Shown in pieces: positions 8,438-17,170 of a stretch of DNA of 64,000 nt (position 1 is its first letter; every line of letters begins with the position of its first letter). Origin of the DNA: Methylococcus geothermalis (GTDB taxonomy: Bacteria > Pseudomonadota > Gammaproteobacteria > Methylococcales > Methylococcaceae); the NCBI RefSeq assembly GCF_012769535.1, contig NZ_CP046565.1:558001-622000 (forward strand), read 5' to 3'. Below the pieces are notes generated by a model that made no database searches, was not told the DNA's origin, and worked only from the letters and a program-made list of their open reading frames with translations. Both the position numbers and the translations under genes were made by a program.

Positions 8438-10936
8438 TCACTCATCGGGCGTGAACGGTTTCAGCTTCCAGATGTTCTCCGCGTATTCCCGCACCGCCCG
8501 GTCCGAGGAGAACTTGCCCATGCGCGCGACGTTGAGGATGGACATGCGTGTCCAGTGCCGGGTATCGCGGTAGGCGTGATCCACTTCCTGCTGGCAGTTG
8601 ACGTAGGGCCGGTAATCCGCCAGCAGCAGGTAATCGTCCCGCTCCAGCAGGTGCGCGGTGAGCGGCCGGAACAGTTCCGTATCGCCGTGTGAGAACAGCC
8701 CGCTGTCGATCAGCTCGATGACGCCGCGCAGTTCCGGATCGCCGTGGCAATAGTCGCCGGGATTGTAGCCCCCGGCCCTGAGTCGGGCCGCCTGTTCGCA
8801 GGTCAGGCCGAACAGGAAGAAATTCTCCGCCCCTACCTCTTCCCTGATCTCCACGTTGGCGCCGTCCAGCGTGCCGATGGTCAGCGCGCCGTTCAGCGAC
8901 AGCTTCATGTTGCCGGTGCCCGAGGCTTCCTTGCCCGCAGTCGATATCTGCTCGGACAGGTCGGCCGCCGGATAGATGTTCTGCGCGTGCTTGACGTTGT
9001 AGTCCGGCAGGAACACGACCTTGATGAGATCGCGCACGGCCGGGTCCTGGTTCACCGTTTCGGCGACGGCGTTGATCAGCTTGATGATCAGCTTGGCCAT
9101 GAAGTAGCCGGGCGCGGCCTTGCCCCCGAACAGGAAAGTCCGCGGCGTGATCTGGAGCCTGGGATCGTGCTTGAGGCGCTGGTACAGCGTGATGATGTGC
9201 AGCACGTTGAGGTGCTGGCGCTTGTATTCGTGGATGCGCTTGACCTGGACGTCGAACAGCGAGGTCGGGTCGACGACGACGCCGGCGCGGTCGCGGATGA
9301 TCTTGGCCAGCCGCGTCTTGTTTTCCAGCTTGATCCGCGCCCAGTCCTGCTGGAAGCCGGCATCGTTGGCGAATGTTTCCAGTTCCCTGAGCCGGTCCAG
9401 ATTCGACAGCCAGCTGTCGCCGATGCGGTCGTCGATCAGCCGGGTCAGCCCCGGATTGCTCAGCCCCAGGAAGCGCCGCGGCGTGACGCCGTTGGTCACG
9501 TTCTGGAAACGCTTGGCGCCCAGGTCGTGGAAGTCGGGGAAGAGCTGGGTCTTCACCAGTTCCGAATGCAATTCCGCAACGCCGTTGACGGTGTGGCTCC
9601 CGACCATCGCCAGGTGGGCCATGCGCACGTATTTCTCGCCGCTTTCGTCGATGATCGACAGCCGGGCGATCTTGCCGTCATCGCCCGGAAATTGGGTGCG
9701 GACCTCGTCGAGGAAGCGGCGGTTGATCTCGTAGATGATCTCCAGGTGCCGCGGCAGTACCGAGCCGAACAGCGGCAGCGGCCATTTCTCCAGCGCCTCC
9801 GGCAGCAGGGTGTGGTTGGTGTAGGAGAAGGTCTTGCGGGTGATGTCCCAGGCCTGTTCCCAGGACAGGGCGTACTTGTCGACCAGTTGCCGCATCAGCT
9901 CCGCCACGGCGATGGCGGGATGGGTGTCGTTGAGCTGGATGCAGTACATCTCGTGGAAGCGCTCCAGGGTCGAGCCGCGCTGCAGACACAGGCGGATCAT
10001 GTCCTTGATCGAACAGGCGGCGAAGAAATATTGCTGCTCCAGCCGCAGCCGCTTGCCTTCGAGCTGCTCGTCGTTGGGATAAAGGACTTTGGAGATGTTC
10101 TCGGAAAAGACCTTCTCCTCCACCGCGCCGTAATAGTCGCCCCGGTTGAAATCGGCGAAGTCGAACGACTGGGCGGCTTCCGCGCTCCACAGCCGGAGCA
10201 GGACACAGGAGTCGGAGCGGTAGCCGACGATGGGGGTGTCATAAGGCACGCCGACCACCACGCGGTCCGGTATCCAGCGTACCCGGAAGCCGCCGTGCTC
10301 GTCGGTGTAGCTCTCGGTATGCCCTCCCAGCTTGACGACCTGGGCGAAACTCGGCCGCTTGATTTCCCACACGTTGCCGTAAAGCAGCCACTTGTCGGTG
10401 ACCTCCACCTGCCAGCCGTTCTTGATGGCCTGGTCGAAGATGCCGAATTCATAGCGGATGCCGTAGCCGGTCGCGGGATATCTCAGCGTCGCCAGGGAAT
10501 CCAGGTAGCAAGCCGCCAGCCGCCCCAGCCCGCCGTTGCCGAGGCCAGGCTCCTCCTCCAGCCCGATGTACAGGTCGAGGTCCCGTCCGGCCAGCGCCTC
10601 GCGGGCATTGTCGGTGATGCCGAGATTGAGCAGGTTGTTGCCCAGATGAGGGCCGGGCAGGAATTCCGCCGACAGATAGGCGACCTGGCGTACGTCGGGG
10701 GCGTTCCGCTTTCCGTATTGGCGGATCCATCGCTGCATCACTCGGTCGCGCACCGACAACGCGATGGCCTGGTACCAGTCTTCGGGCACGGCCGTTTCCA
10801 GAGGCCGCCCCACGGCGAAGTTGAGGTTGTCGACGATGGCGGCCTTGAGGATCGCCGGGCTCATGCCGGTGCGGGTGTGTTCCGGCGCATCCGGCGCCGG
10901 CGAGGTTTTTTTCGGGTCGAATTTCTTGCTCGCCAT
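8438..10936 (-). CDS. glgP: Glycogen/starch alpha-glucan phosphorylase
   Basis: An 832-residue phosphorylase that releases glucose-1-phosphate from storage glucan. The pyridoxal-phosphate site EASGTGNMKLSLNGA is intact with the lysine at residue 678, and the N-terminal region VAYLSAEFLPG and the GLGNGGLGRLAACYLDS substrate loop match the family. A GGAG ribosome site sits seven bases before the ATG. The gene stands alone: no glgA, glgB, glgC or glgX lies nearby. It converges on coaD with about 20 bases between. Confidence 0.95.
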   Translation of the reverse strand: MASKKFDPKKTSPAPDAPEHTRTGMSPAILKAAIVDNLNFAVGRPLETAVPEDWYQAIALSVRDRVMQRWIRQYGKRNAPDVRQVAYLSAEFLPGPHLGNNLLNLGITDNAREALAGRDLDLYIGLEEEPGLGNGGLGRLAACYLDSLATLRYPATGYGIRYEFGIFDQAIKNGWQVEVTDKWLLYGNVWEIKRPSFAQVVKLGGHTESYTDEHGGFRVRWIPDRVVVGVPYDTPIVGYRSDSCVLLRLWSAEAAQSFDFADFNRGDYYGAVEEKVFSENISKVLYPNDEQLEGKRLRLEQQYFFAACSIKDMIRLCLQRGSTLERFHEMYCIQLNDTHPAIAVAELMRQLVDKYALSWEQAWDITRKTFSYTNHTLLPEALEKWPLPLFGSVLPRHLEIIYEINRRFLDEVRTQFPGDDGKIARLSIIDESGEKYVRMAHLAMVGSHTVNGVAELHSELVKTQLFPDFHDLGAKRFQNVTNGVTPRRFLGLSNPGLTRLIDDRIGDSWLSNLDRLRELETFANDAGFQQDWARIKLENKTRLAKIIRDRAGVVVDPTSLFDVQVKRIHEYKRQHLNVLHIITLYQRLKHDPRLQITPRTFLFGGKAAPGYFMAKLIIKLINAVAETVNQDPAVRDLIKVVFLPDYNVKHAQNIYPAADLSEQISTAGKEASGTGNMKLSLNGALTIGTLDGANVEIREEVGAENFFLFGLTCEQAARLRAGGYNPGDYCHGDPELRGVIELIDSGLFSHGDTELFRPLTAHLLERDDYLLLADYRPYVNCQQEVDHAYRDTRHWTRMSILNVARMGKFSSDRAVREYAENIWKLKPFTPDE

Positions 10937-11165
10937 GGGGAACTCCGAGTCGAGGGTGTGTCGGCGACTTATCCCGATAAGGGGCCCAACGCCCGTTCCT
11001 GTCTAGGATCGGGCCTAGCCCGGATATTTCATGAGCAGCTATCGGCGGAACGGCCGAAAGGCGCTCGCGCCATAGCCCTTGCCGAGTGCGTCCCCCACAC
11101 GTGATGCTTCGGGGGTAGGGGGCGTCCAGCTTCCGACCCATCCCTTCAGTTGTCGAGCCTCTCGC

Positions 11166-11213
11166 CCCGCTCGCTATGCTATAAGAATTCCTTCTGGAAC
11201 CATAGCGAGCGGG
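11166..11213 (+). promoter_or_regulatory. Perfect 13-bp inverted repeat in the cotransporter leader
   Basis: The arms CCCGCTCGCTATG (11166-11178) and CATAGCGAGCGGG (11201-11213) are exact reverse complements around a 22-base loop. Within the loop, TTCC (11188-11191) and GGAA (11196-11199) can pair over a TTCT tetraloop. It lies about 120 bases before the cotransporter start and could be an RNA hairpin in the leader or a DNA operator. It has no U tract, so it is not an obvious terminator. Confidence 0.55.
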
Positions 11214-11229
11214 CCGCCGGAGTGCCGAC

Positions 11230-11260
11230 AGCGGGGGCGTTCGTTCTCGTGACCCCCGCT
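11230..11260 (+). promoter_or_regulatory. Second leader hairpin, 8-bp GC stem
   Basis: AGCGGGGG (11230-11237) and CCCCCGCT (11253-11260) are exact reverse complements around a 15-base loop, just downstream of the 13-bp inverted repeat and before the cotransporter start. The tandem arrangement suggests a structured 5' leader, but no known riboswitch class is recognised. Confidence 0.4.
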
Positions 11261-11334
11261 CTGCGAGTTCTGAACAGACTCTCGACACGCGCGCGGAGTT
11301 GGAGCAAACGCGGAACTGCATAGCCACTTGCCTG

Positions 11335-12951
11335 ATGGAATCCTTCGACAGCCTCATTCTGGGCCTCGGCCTGTTCTTCCTTGGCCTCAGGCTGATCGGC
11401 CAGAACCTTTCCGAACTGGGTGGCGGCGGATTCCGCGATGCGGTCAGATTCGTCACCCACACCCCGCCGCTGGCGTCGGTGCTCGGCATCATGAGCGGTG
11501 CGCTGACCCAGAGCGCCACCGCCGTGACCTTCATTTTGGCCAGCATGCTCGGCAGCGGGCTGATCAAGCCGCCGGCGGCCCGCCTCGTCGTGGTCTGGTC
11601 GAACGTCGGTCTCACCGCCCTGGCCTTTCTCGCCATGGTCGACATCCATCCGCTGGTCGCCTATTTCGTGGGCGGGACCGGCATTGCGCTGGGTTCCGTA
11701 CGCGCCAAGCCCTGGAGCACCGTCGCCGGGGTCTTGCTCGGTGTCGGCCTGTTGCTGTTCGCGCTGGAAAACATGGGAGCCGGGGCCGCCCCGCTGAAGA
11801 ACGAGCCATGGTTCCGGCAAGGTCTGGAGGCCGCGCTGGCTTCGCCCTGGTTCGCCTTCGCCTGCGGCTTCGGTGCCGCCGCGCTGCTGCAATCGAACGC
11901 GGGGGCCTCGATGCTGGTGATCACCTTGTGCGAGGCCGGGTCGATACCGGCGTCCGCCGCGCTGCCGATGATCTATGGTACCAACCTTGGGGCGATTCCG
12001 TTGCGCGGAATGCTCGCCCTCGGCATGAAGGGCGATGCCATCCGGCTGGTTCGCACCGAGGACTTGTTTTGTCTCGCAAGCGGCTTGCTGATGATGGCGC
12101 TTTTCTTCGGCGAAAGCCTCGGCATGCCGCTGGTGGGTGCCTTGTCGGCGCATCTGACGGTTTCATCTTCCGGGCAGCTCGCGGTGGCGTTCCTGCTCTC
12201 GAACCTGTTGCCCGCCCTGGCGCTTTCGCCGCTGCTGCCGGCCTGCGCCCGCCTGCTCGATCGGTTTTGGCCGCCGGGGCCGGAAAAACCGCGTGGCGAA
12301 GCGGCTTTCCTGTCCAGCCATGCGCTCGTGGACCCGCCTACCGCGCTCGATCTTCTGGCGAAGGAGCTTGGGAGGTTGCTCGGCTCGCTGCGCGTGGAAC
12401 CCCGCCGGTCGAAAGAAGGAGCGCTTCCCGCCGACACGGACCCCGAGGCGCTGCTGGAACCCGAGTTCGTCCGGCTCGCATTCGCGATCGATACGTTCTG
12501 CATGAAGCTGGCCTTGCGCGACGGGCTCGGGCCGGTGGAGACGGCGCGTTTGCAATGGTTCCGGGCGGCCCTTGGCATCGTGCGCCACATCGCCGAAGCC
12601 GCCGCAGAGTTTTCGTGTCATCTCGGCGGCTTGCCCGAACCGGTCGCGAGCGTGGCCGATCCTCTGCGTGTCAGGCTGGAACGCCTGCTGGCCATCGCGT
12701 CGGGTGCGGTGTCCTCTCCGAACGAGGGGGCGATCGCCGAGTTCCACGCGCAGACCCGCCGCCACGGCCAGCCGATAATGGCGCTTCGTGAAGCGTTTTC
12801 GGCCGAGCTTGCTGCCTTGAAGATCGAGCAGCGCATGAAGGCGGGCGCATTGGATACCGACTTCGAGCTGTGCGTATGGCTGCTGCACCGCCTCGCCAAA
12901 CTGCTCCCGTGCTTGGCCGCAAGCTCCGCGGCGAGAGTCGCCTCAGGTTGA
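11335..12951 (+). CDS. Na/Pi cotransporter family protein with PhoU-like tail
   Basis: A 538-residue protein. The membrane half (about 1-310) has the two inverted Na/Pi repeats, each with a glutamine-serine motif: GALTQSATAVTF and ALLQSNAGASML. The C-terminal 200 residues are soluble and helical, consistent with the PhoU-like domain of NptA/YjbB-type proteins, which move phosphate with sodium, often outward in bacteria. The ATG at 11335 leads straight into the first helix; a TTG at 11299 in the same frame has a better ribosome site (CGGAG), so the true start is uncertain. The last nine bases overlap the convergent glycine-zipper gene. Confidence 0.82.
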   Translation: MESFDSLILGLGLFFLGLRLIGQNLSELGGGGFRDAVRFVTHTPPLASVLGIMSGALTQSATAVTFILASMLGSGLIKPPAARLVVVWSNVGLTALAFLAMVDIHPLVAYFVGGTGIALGSVRAKPWSTVAGVLLGVGLLLFALENMGAGAAPLKNEPWFRQGLEAALASPWFAFACGFGAAALLQSNAGASMLVITLCEAGSIPASAALPMIYGTNLGAIPLRGMLALGMKGDAIRLVRTEDLFCLASGLLMMALFFGESLGMPLVGALSAHLTVSSSGQLAVAFLLSNLLPALALSPLLPACARLLDRFWPPGPEKPRGEAAFLSSHALVDPPTALDLLAKELGRLLGSLRVEPRRSKEGALPADTDPEALLEPEFVRLAFAIDTFCMKLALRDGLGPVETARLQWFRAALGIVRHIAEAAAEFSCHLGGLPEPVASVADPLRVRLERLLAIASGAVSSPNEGAIAEFHAQTRRHGQPIMALREAFSAELAALKIEQRMKAGALDTDFELCVWLLHRLAKLLPCLAASSAARVASG

Positions 12952-13902
12952 TTCCGGGCCGCGCGCCTGCCCGCCGCCGCGCTTGCGCCTCGTCCGCTTG
13001 GACTTCGAGGGCTTTTCGGCCTGCGCCCCTGTCTTGAAGGACCAGTCGACCCGGGTCGCCGCGATGACGCCGGCCCGCCTGCCGATCGCGGCGCCGGGCG
13101 GGCCCGCCAGACTGCCGCCGACCGCGCCGAACACGGCGGCCGTGACGGTTTCGCCGGTATAGTCGCGAGCGACCTGTCCCAGCCACTCGCCCACGCCGGC
13201 CTTGGGAGGTTCTCCATCGGACGCCGAGTGATCCGAGCCGTCGTCCTGCACCTGCCGGCAGACTTCCGCGGCGGCTTTGCCTCCTGCCTCGCTGGCCAGC
13301 GCTTCGCCGATCACGGCGCCGACCAGGCCGCCCGCCGGCCCGGCCAGCACCGCGCCGACGGCCGTCCCCCCGGCGATTCCGGCGGCTTCCCCGGCTTTTT
13401 CGCCCGCCTTGCGGGTGATGGCCTTGGCGACCTCTCCCCAGCGCTTTCCGGCGCCGGCCTGCGGATCGGCGGCCTCCGGGTGCATGGCCTCGTGGGTCAG
13501 GTCGTAGCCCATCTTCGCCCCCACGGTCTGGCCGGCGAAGGCGCCGATCTGGGCGCCCACCACGGTTCCCCCGGGCCCCGCCACCGAGCCCAGCACGCCG
13601 CCGATCACGCCGCCGAGCGCCTCCCCTGCGGCCGAGCCGGCGACGGCTCCGCCCACCGCGGCAGGGTCCACTTTTTCACTGACGCTTTGGGCCACCTGTT
13701 TCGTCGCCTCGAGCGCCGGAGTGACCGTGATCGCCGTTGTCTTGGCCGCGGATCGCGCGGCATTTCGCACCATCTTCGCCGCCTTGCCGCCCAAGGACGC
13801 CGCCCGCCTTGCCAGTTCGGCCAGCTTGGTCCCGGTGCGCCCGAGCGGGTTCGACATGCCGCTCGTTTCCGGTTCAGCGGCGGCTGGCTTGGATTCTTTC
13901 AT
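12943..13902 (-). CDS. Glycine-zipper repeat protein of unknown function
   Basis: A 319-residue protein I cannot assign to a function. After a charged N-terminus it has three related glycine-zipper blocks (about residues 85-150, 175-220 and 245-285), each built around an AGP-G-xxx-G-xxx-G core with small residues every fourth position, which favours tightly packed membrane helices. It ends in a strongly basic, Lys/Arg-rich tail and has no clear signal peptide. Between blocks one and two is a soluble segment around HEAMHPEAADPQAG. Glycine zippers occur in outer-membrane lipoproteins, pore-forming toxins and phage proteins; none is a clear match. Confidence 0.7.
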   Translation of the reverse strand: MKESKPAAAEPETSGMSNPLGRTGTKLAELARRAASLGGKAAKMVRNAARSAAKTTAITVTPALEATKQVAQSVSEKVDPAAVGGAVAGSAAGEALGGVIGGVLGSVAGPGGTVVGAQIGAFAGQTVGAKMGYDLTHEAMHPEAADPQAGAGKRWGEVAKAITRKAGEKAGEAAGIAGGTAVGAVLAGPAGGLVGAVIGEALASEAGGKAAAEVCRQVQDDGSDHSASDGEPPKAGVGEWLGQVARDYTGETVTAAVFGAVGGSLAGPPGAAIGRRAGVIAATRVDWSFKTGAQAEKPSKSKRTRRKRGGGQARGPEST

Positions 13903-13953
13903 GGCAGTCGGCGGTCATGCGCAATTTCTGGAAGAAAACTCGGCGGGCGATAT

Positions 13954-14538
13954 TCAAGACTGGTCGATGCTCTCGGCCCGGTACCGGAAAATCCTCAACG
14001 TGTCCGACCAATAGTCCTCCGGCAAACCCGACTTGAGCTTGAGCTGGCGGAGGAATGCCTTCGGCGTTGGCAGGATTTCCCACACCGTGGGCAGGAATGT
14101 GCCGCGCCGCAGGCCTTCCTGAAGTATCAGGCCGTCGATGCCGGGCCTCAGTTGCGCGATCAGATCGGCCTCGGAGACGAAGCTCATGGGTTCGGGCGGG
14201 GTGAGCAGGGAGATGTGGATGTCCAGGCCGTCGATTTCATCCGCCGTGACGGGCGGGAAGCGCGGGTCGCGGAAGGCGGCGGAAAAGGCATTGTCGGCCA
14301 CGTCGACGGCCAGCGGCTTGACCGCCTCCAGGCAGCCGATGCAACCGCGCAGTTCGCCGCCTTTCTTCAGAGTGACGAAGGTTGCACGCTGGGCCGCGAG
14401 CGGTGGCGGGAGACCTGAGAGGTCGATCGGAAGGGGCCTTCCGGTTTCCAGGCCATGCCGGATCGAGGCACGGGCCAGATCGATGAGATATTTCCCGAGT
14501 CCGGGCTCAAGCGGACGGGTGTCCTGGTTCGATGACAT
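13954..14538 (-). CDS. amrA: AMMECR1-domain protein (AmmeMemoRadiSam system protein A)
   Basis: A 194-residue AMMECR1 family protein. The family hallmark LRGCIGC is seen as GELRGCIGCLEA, followed by NAFSAAFRDPRFPPV and a C-terminal LPTVWEILPTPKAFL stretch. Its biochemical role is not established. It overlaps the Memo-like gene upstream by 32 bases on the same strand, and the radical-SAM member lies divergently about 100 bases further, so the full three-part set is present. Confidence 0.93.
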   Translation of the reverse strand: MSSNQDTRPLEPGLGKYLIDLARASIRHGLETGRPLPIDLSGLPPPLAAQRATFVTLKKGGELRGCIGCLEAVKPLAVDVADNAFSAAFRDPRFPPVTADEIDGLDIHISLLTPPEPMSFVSEADLIAQLRPGIDGLILQEGLRRGTFLPTVWEILPTPKAFLRQLKLKSGLPEDYWSDTLRIFRYRAESIDQS

Positions 14539-15310
14539 AGGCTCCGTATCCTACGACGCTGTCCTTGGAACCGGCGGTGTCGCCGGAATTGCGTAGATCG
14601 ACCGTTTTCGCCGCGAGGCCGCGGCGGCGCGCGGCGATGAGGAGACCCGCGACTGGCAGCCGTCCGCAGGCGTCGTCGAAGCCGATGTCCTCGGGGCGCA
14701 GCGACTCGATGGCGTCCGAGGTCGACCGGTCCATCCGCCGGGCCGTGGCGTAGTCGTGATAATGGCTCAAGTCCGAGCTGACGACGATGAGGGTTTCGTC
14801 CCCGCCCCACACCAGGTCGATCGCTTCGGCGACCTGGGCCGGAACGGCATCGCCCACCACGATCGGCACCAGCTTGAAATCTTCCAGCACTTCCTGCAGG
14901 AACGGCAGGTGGACTTCCAGGCTGTGTTCCAGCGCATGGGCCTGATCCATGACATGCACGAAAGGCAGCGCGGCCAGGGCCGCCTCGGCGTCGAGGTCCA
15001 ATGGGACGTCGCCTAGCGGCGTCGAGAAGCTTTGCGCACTGCTCAAGGCCAGACCGCGGAAGGCCACCCGGTGCGAAGGGCCCAGCAGCACGACGCGGCG
15101 GATGTTGTGCCGCAAGGGCTTCAGCAAGGCATAGGCGCTGGCGGCGACGGGGCCGGAATAGACATAGCCGGCATGGGGGACGATCAGGGCCTTGGGCGGG
15201 GTGCCGGCAGCTTTCGCTTCGCCGATGAAGCCCTGCAGCATGGCATGGAGCTGGCGCCGGTCCGCGGGATAGAACAGGCCGGCGACGGCGGGGACTCGAA
15301 CCGATGGCAT
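14507..15310 (-). CDS. amrB: Memo-family protein (AmmeMemoRadiSam system protein B)
   Basis: A 267-residue Memo-like protein of the class III extradiol dioxygenase fold. Conserved features are the start VPAVAGLFYPAD, VPHAGYVYSGP (first histidine), LGPSHRV (second histidine) and SSDLSHYHDYATA (third histidine region). These correspond to metal-ligand positions in human MEMO1 and related dioxygenases, though enzymatic activity for the bacterial proteins is not settled. It is the promoter-proximal gene of the amrB-amrA pair and is divergent from amrS. Confidence 0.93.
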   Translation of the reverse strand: MPSVRVPAVAGLFYPADRRQLHAMLQGFIGEAKAAGTPPKALIVPHAGYVYSGPVAASAYALLKPLRHNIRRVVLLGPSHRVAFRGLALSSAQSFSTPLGDVPLDLDAEAALAALPFVHVMDQAHALEHSLEVHLPFLQEVLEDFKLVPIVVGDAVPAQVAEAIDLVWGGDETLIVVSSDLSHYHDYATARRMDRSTSDAIESLRPEDIGFDDACGRLPVAGLLIAARRRGLAAKTVDLRNSGDTAGSKDSVVGYGAYVIEPGHPSA

Positions 15311-15411
15311 GGCGGCCTCCTGCTTCGGAAGAAGAATATACTTGCTTGGCGGATACAGAATTCATACTGTAACTGCATCTGTCAACCTTCACGTCGTTCC
15401 GGGGGTGCGCC

Positions 15412-16509
15412 ATGGACACGATCATCGATGCTCAAGAAGCCTTTCCCACCCGTTTCTGGCATGCCCTGGACGATGGCCGCGTCCAGTGCGACGTCTGTCC
15501 CCGCTTCTGCAAGCTGCACGAGGGCCAGCGCGGCCTGTGCTTCGTGCGCGGCAATGTCGGCGGCAAGGTGGTGTTGCTGTCCTACGGCCGCTCCAGCGGG
15601 TTCTGCGTCGATCCCATCGAGAAGAAGCCGCTGAACCACTTCCTGCCGGGGACGCCGGTGTTTTCCTTCGGCACCGCCGGTTGCAATCTGGCCTGCAAGT
15701 TCTGCCAGAACTGGGACATCAGCAAGTCGCGCGAAATGGATTCGCTGCTGGACCGCGCCAGCCCCGAGGCGATCGCCAAGACCGCCAGGGACCTCGGCTG
15801 CCGCAGCGTCGCCTACACCTACAACGATCCGGTGATCTTCCACGAATACACGATCGACACCGCGCGCGCCTGCCGCGAACTCGGCATCAAGTCGGTCGCC
15901 GTCTCCGCCGGCTACCAATGCGCCGAGCCGCGCGCCGAGTTCTACCGCTACATGGATGCCGCCAATATCGACCTGAAGGCGTTCACCGAAGACTTCTACC
16001 ACCGCATCTGCGGCGGCCATCTCCAGCCGGTGCTGGACACCTTGCAGTACATCAAGCATGAAACGAACGTCTGGCTGGAGATCACCACCCTGCTGATTCC
16101 GGACGAAAACGATTCCGAGCAGGAGCTGGAGGCGCTGACGCAATGGGTGGTGGAGAAACTGGGGCCGGACGTGCCGCTGCATTTCTCCGCCTTCCATCCC
16201 GCTTGGAAGATGCTGAACAAGAGTTCCACCCCGCCGGCAACCTTGCTCGAAGCGCGCCGGATCGCCATGAAGAATGGAGTCCGCTATGCCTATGTCGGCA
16301 ACATCCACCACAAGGAAGGCGACAGCACCTATTGCCACCATTGCGGACAGATGCTGATCGGCCGCGACTGGTACGAGCTGTCGGAATGGAACCTGACGCC
16401 GGAAGGCCGTTGCAACCGCTGCGGCACGCGTTGCGCCGGCGTGTTCGAGGCCGAGCCGGGCGACTGGGGCGCGAAACGCATGCCCGTCAGCATGGCCGGC
16501 CGGGCCTGA
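15412..16509 (+). CDS. amrS: Radical SAM enzyme of the AmmeMemoRadiSam system
   Basis: A 365-residue radical SAM protein related to pyruvate formate-lyase activating enzymes. The cluster site CNLACKFC is at C91, C95 and C98. An N-terminal cysteine set (C26, C29, C33, C43) and a C-terminal zinc-ribbon-like set (CHHC near residue 308 and CNRCGTRC near residue 330) are extra metal-binding motifs. The substrate is unknown. It starts about 100 bases from the divergent amrB, so the three genes probably share a control region. Confidence 0.93.
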   Translation: MDTIIDAQEAFPTRFWHALDDGRVQCDVCPRFCKLHEGQRGLCFVRGNVGGKVVLLSYGRSSGFCVDPIEKKPLNHFLPGTPVFSFGTAGCNLACKFCQNWDISKSREMDSLLDRASPEAIAKTARDLGCRSVAYTYNDPVIFHEYTIDTARACRELGIKSVAVSAGYQCAEPRAEFYRYMDAANIDLKAFTEDFYHRICGGHLQPVLDTLQYIKHETNVWLEITTLLIPDENDSEQELEALTQWVVEKLGPDVPLHFSAFHPAWKMLNKSSTPPATLLEARRIAMKNGVRYAYVGNIHHKEGDSTYCHHCGQMLIGRDWYELSEWNLTPEGRCNRCGTRCAGVFEAEPGDWGAKRMPVSMAGRA

Positions 16510-16547
16510 TGGTGGCCCGATCAATCACATCGCAAGAGGAGGGTCCC

Positions 16548-17159
16548 ATGAAACTCTACTACTTCCCCGGCGCCTGTTCCCTGGCGCCCCACATCGTGCT
16601 GCGCGAAACGGGGCTGGATTTCGAGCTGGAAAACGTCGACCTCGGCACCAAGAAAACCGAAAGCGGCGCGGATTTTCTCCAGGTCAATCCCAAGGGCTAT
16701 GTCCCGGCCTTGCAGCTGGACAATGGCCAGGTGCTGACCGAGGACCAGGTCATCCTGCAATATCTCGCCGACCTGAAACCCGAGGCCGGCCTGATGCCGG
16801 CGCCCGGCACGCTGGAGCGCTACCGGCTGCTGGAATGGCTGGCCTTCATCGCCACCGAGATCCACAAGACCTTCGGTCCGTTCTGGAATCCGGAATCTCC
16901 CGAGGCCAGCAAGCAGATCGCCCTCGCGCTGCTGTCGCGAAGGCTGGATTACGTGGAAGACAAGCTGGCGGCGGGTGGTCCCTGGCTGATGGGGGACCGC
17001 TATACCATCGCCGACGCCTATCTCGGCACCGTGCTGGGCTGGTGCGAATACCTCAAGATCGACCTCTCGAACCGGCCGCGCATCCTCGCCTATCTGGAGC
17101 GGAACCGGGCGCGGCCGGCGGTGCAGGCGGCCATGAAGGCCGAAGGGCTGATCGGGTAA
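16548..17159 (+). CDS. Glutathione S-transferase
   Basis: A 203-residue cytosolic GST of the bacterial beta type. The N-terminal thioredoxin fold begins MKLYYFPGACSLAPHIVLRE, where Cys10 is the expected catalytic residue for beta-class enzymes, and VNPKGYVPAL gives the cis-proline loop. The helical C-terminal half contains the GDRYTIADAYLG N-capping motif. It follows amrS by 38 bases and has an AGAGGAGGG ribosome site. Substrates are not predictable. Confidence 0.92.
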   Translation: MKLYYFPGACSLAPHIVLRETGLDFELENVDLGTKKTESGADFLQVNPKGYVPALQLDNGQVLTEDQVILQYLADLKPEAGLMPAPGTLERYRLLEWLAFIATEIHKTFGPFWNPESPEASKQIALALLSRRLDYVEDKLAAGGPWLMGDRYTIADAYLGTVLGWCEYLKIDLSNRPRILAYLERNRARPAVQAAMKAEGLIG

Positions 17160-17170
17160 AGGCGGCCCTC

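Larger units (their letters stand above)
10937..11334. other. Intergenic region with inverted repeats between glgP and the Na/Pi cotransporter gene
   Basis: About 400 bases with no convincing gene. It must hold the divergent promoters for glgP and the cotransporter. The half next to the cotransporter holds two clear inverted repeats (listed separately) and several C5/G5 runs near 11090-11130. I could not pick a sigma-70 promoter with confidence. Confidence 0.6.

Noticed and set aside
8744-11104. Long open frame on the plus strand opposite glgP
   Set aside because: It mirrors a fully conserved phosphorylase on the other strand and contains no recognisable domain.
12943-13902. Glycine-rich protein as a colicin V-type bacteriocin
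   Set aside because: It is far too long, lacks a double-glycine leader and has no export or immunity genes beside it.
15311-15411. tRNA or small RNA gene in the amrB-amrS gap
   Set aside because: No cloverleaf, CCA end or strong hairpin is visible; it fits a simple divergent promoter region.
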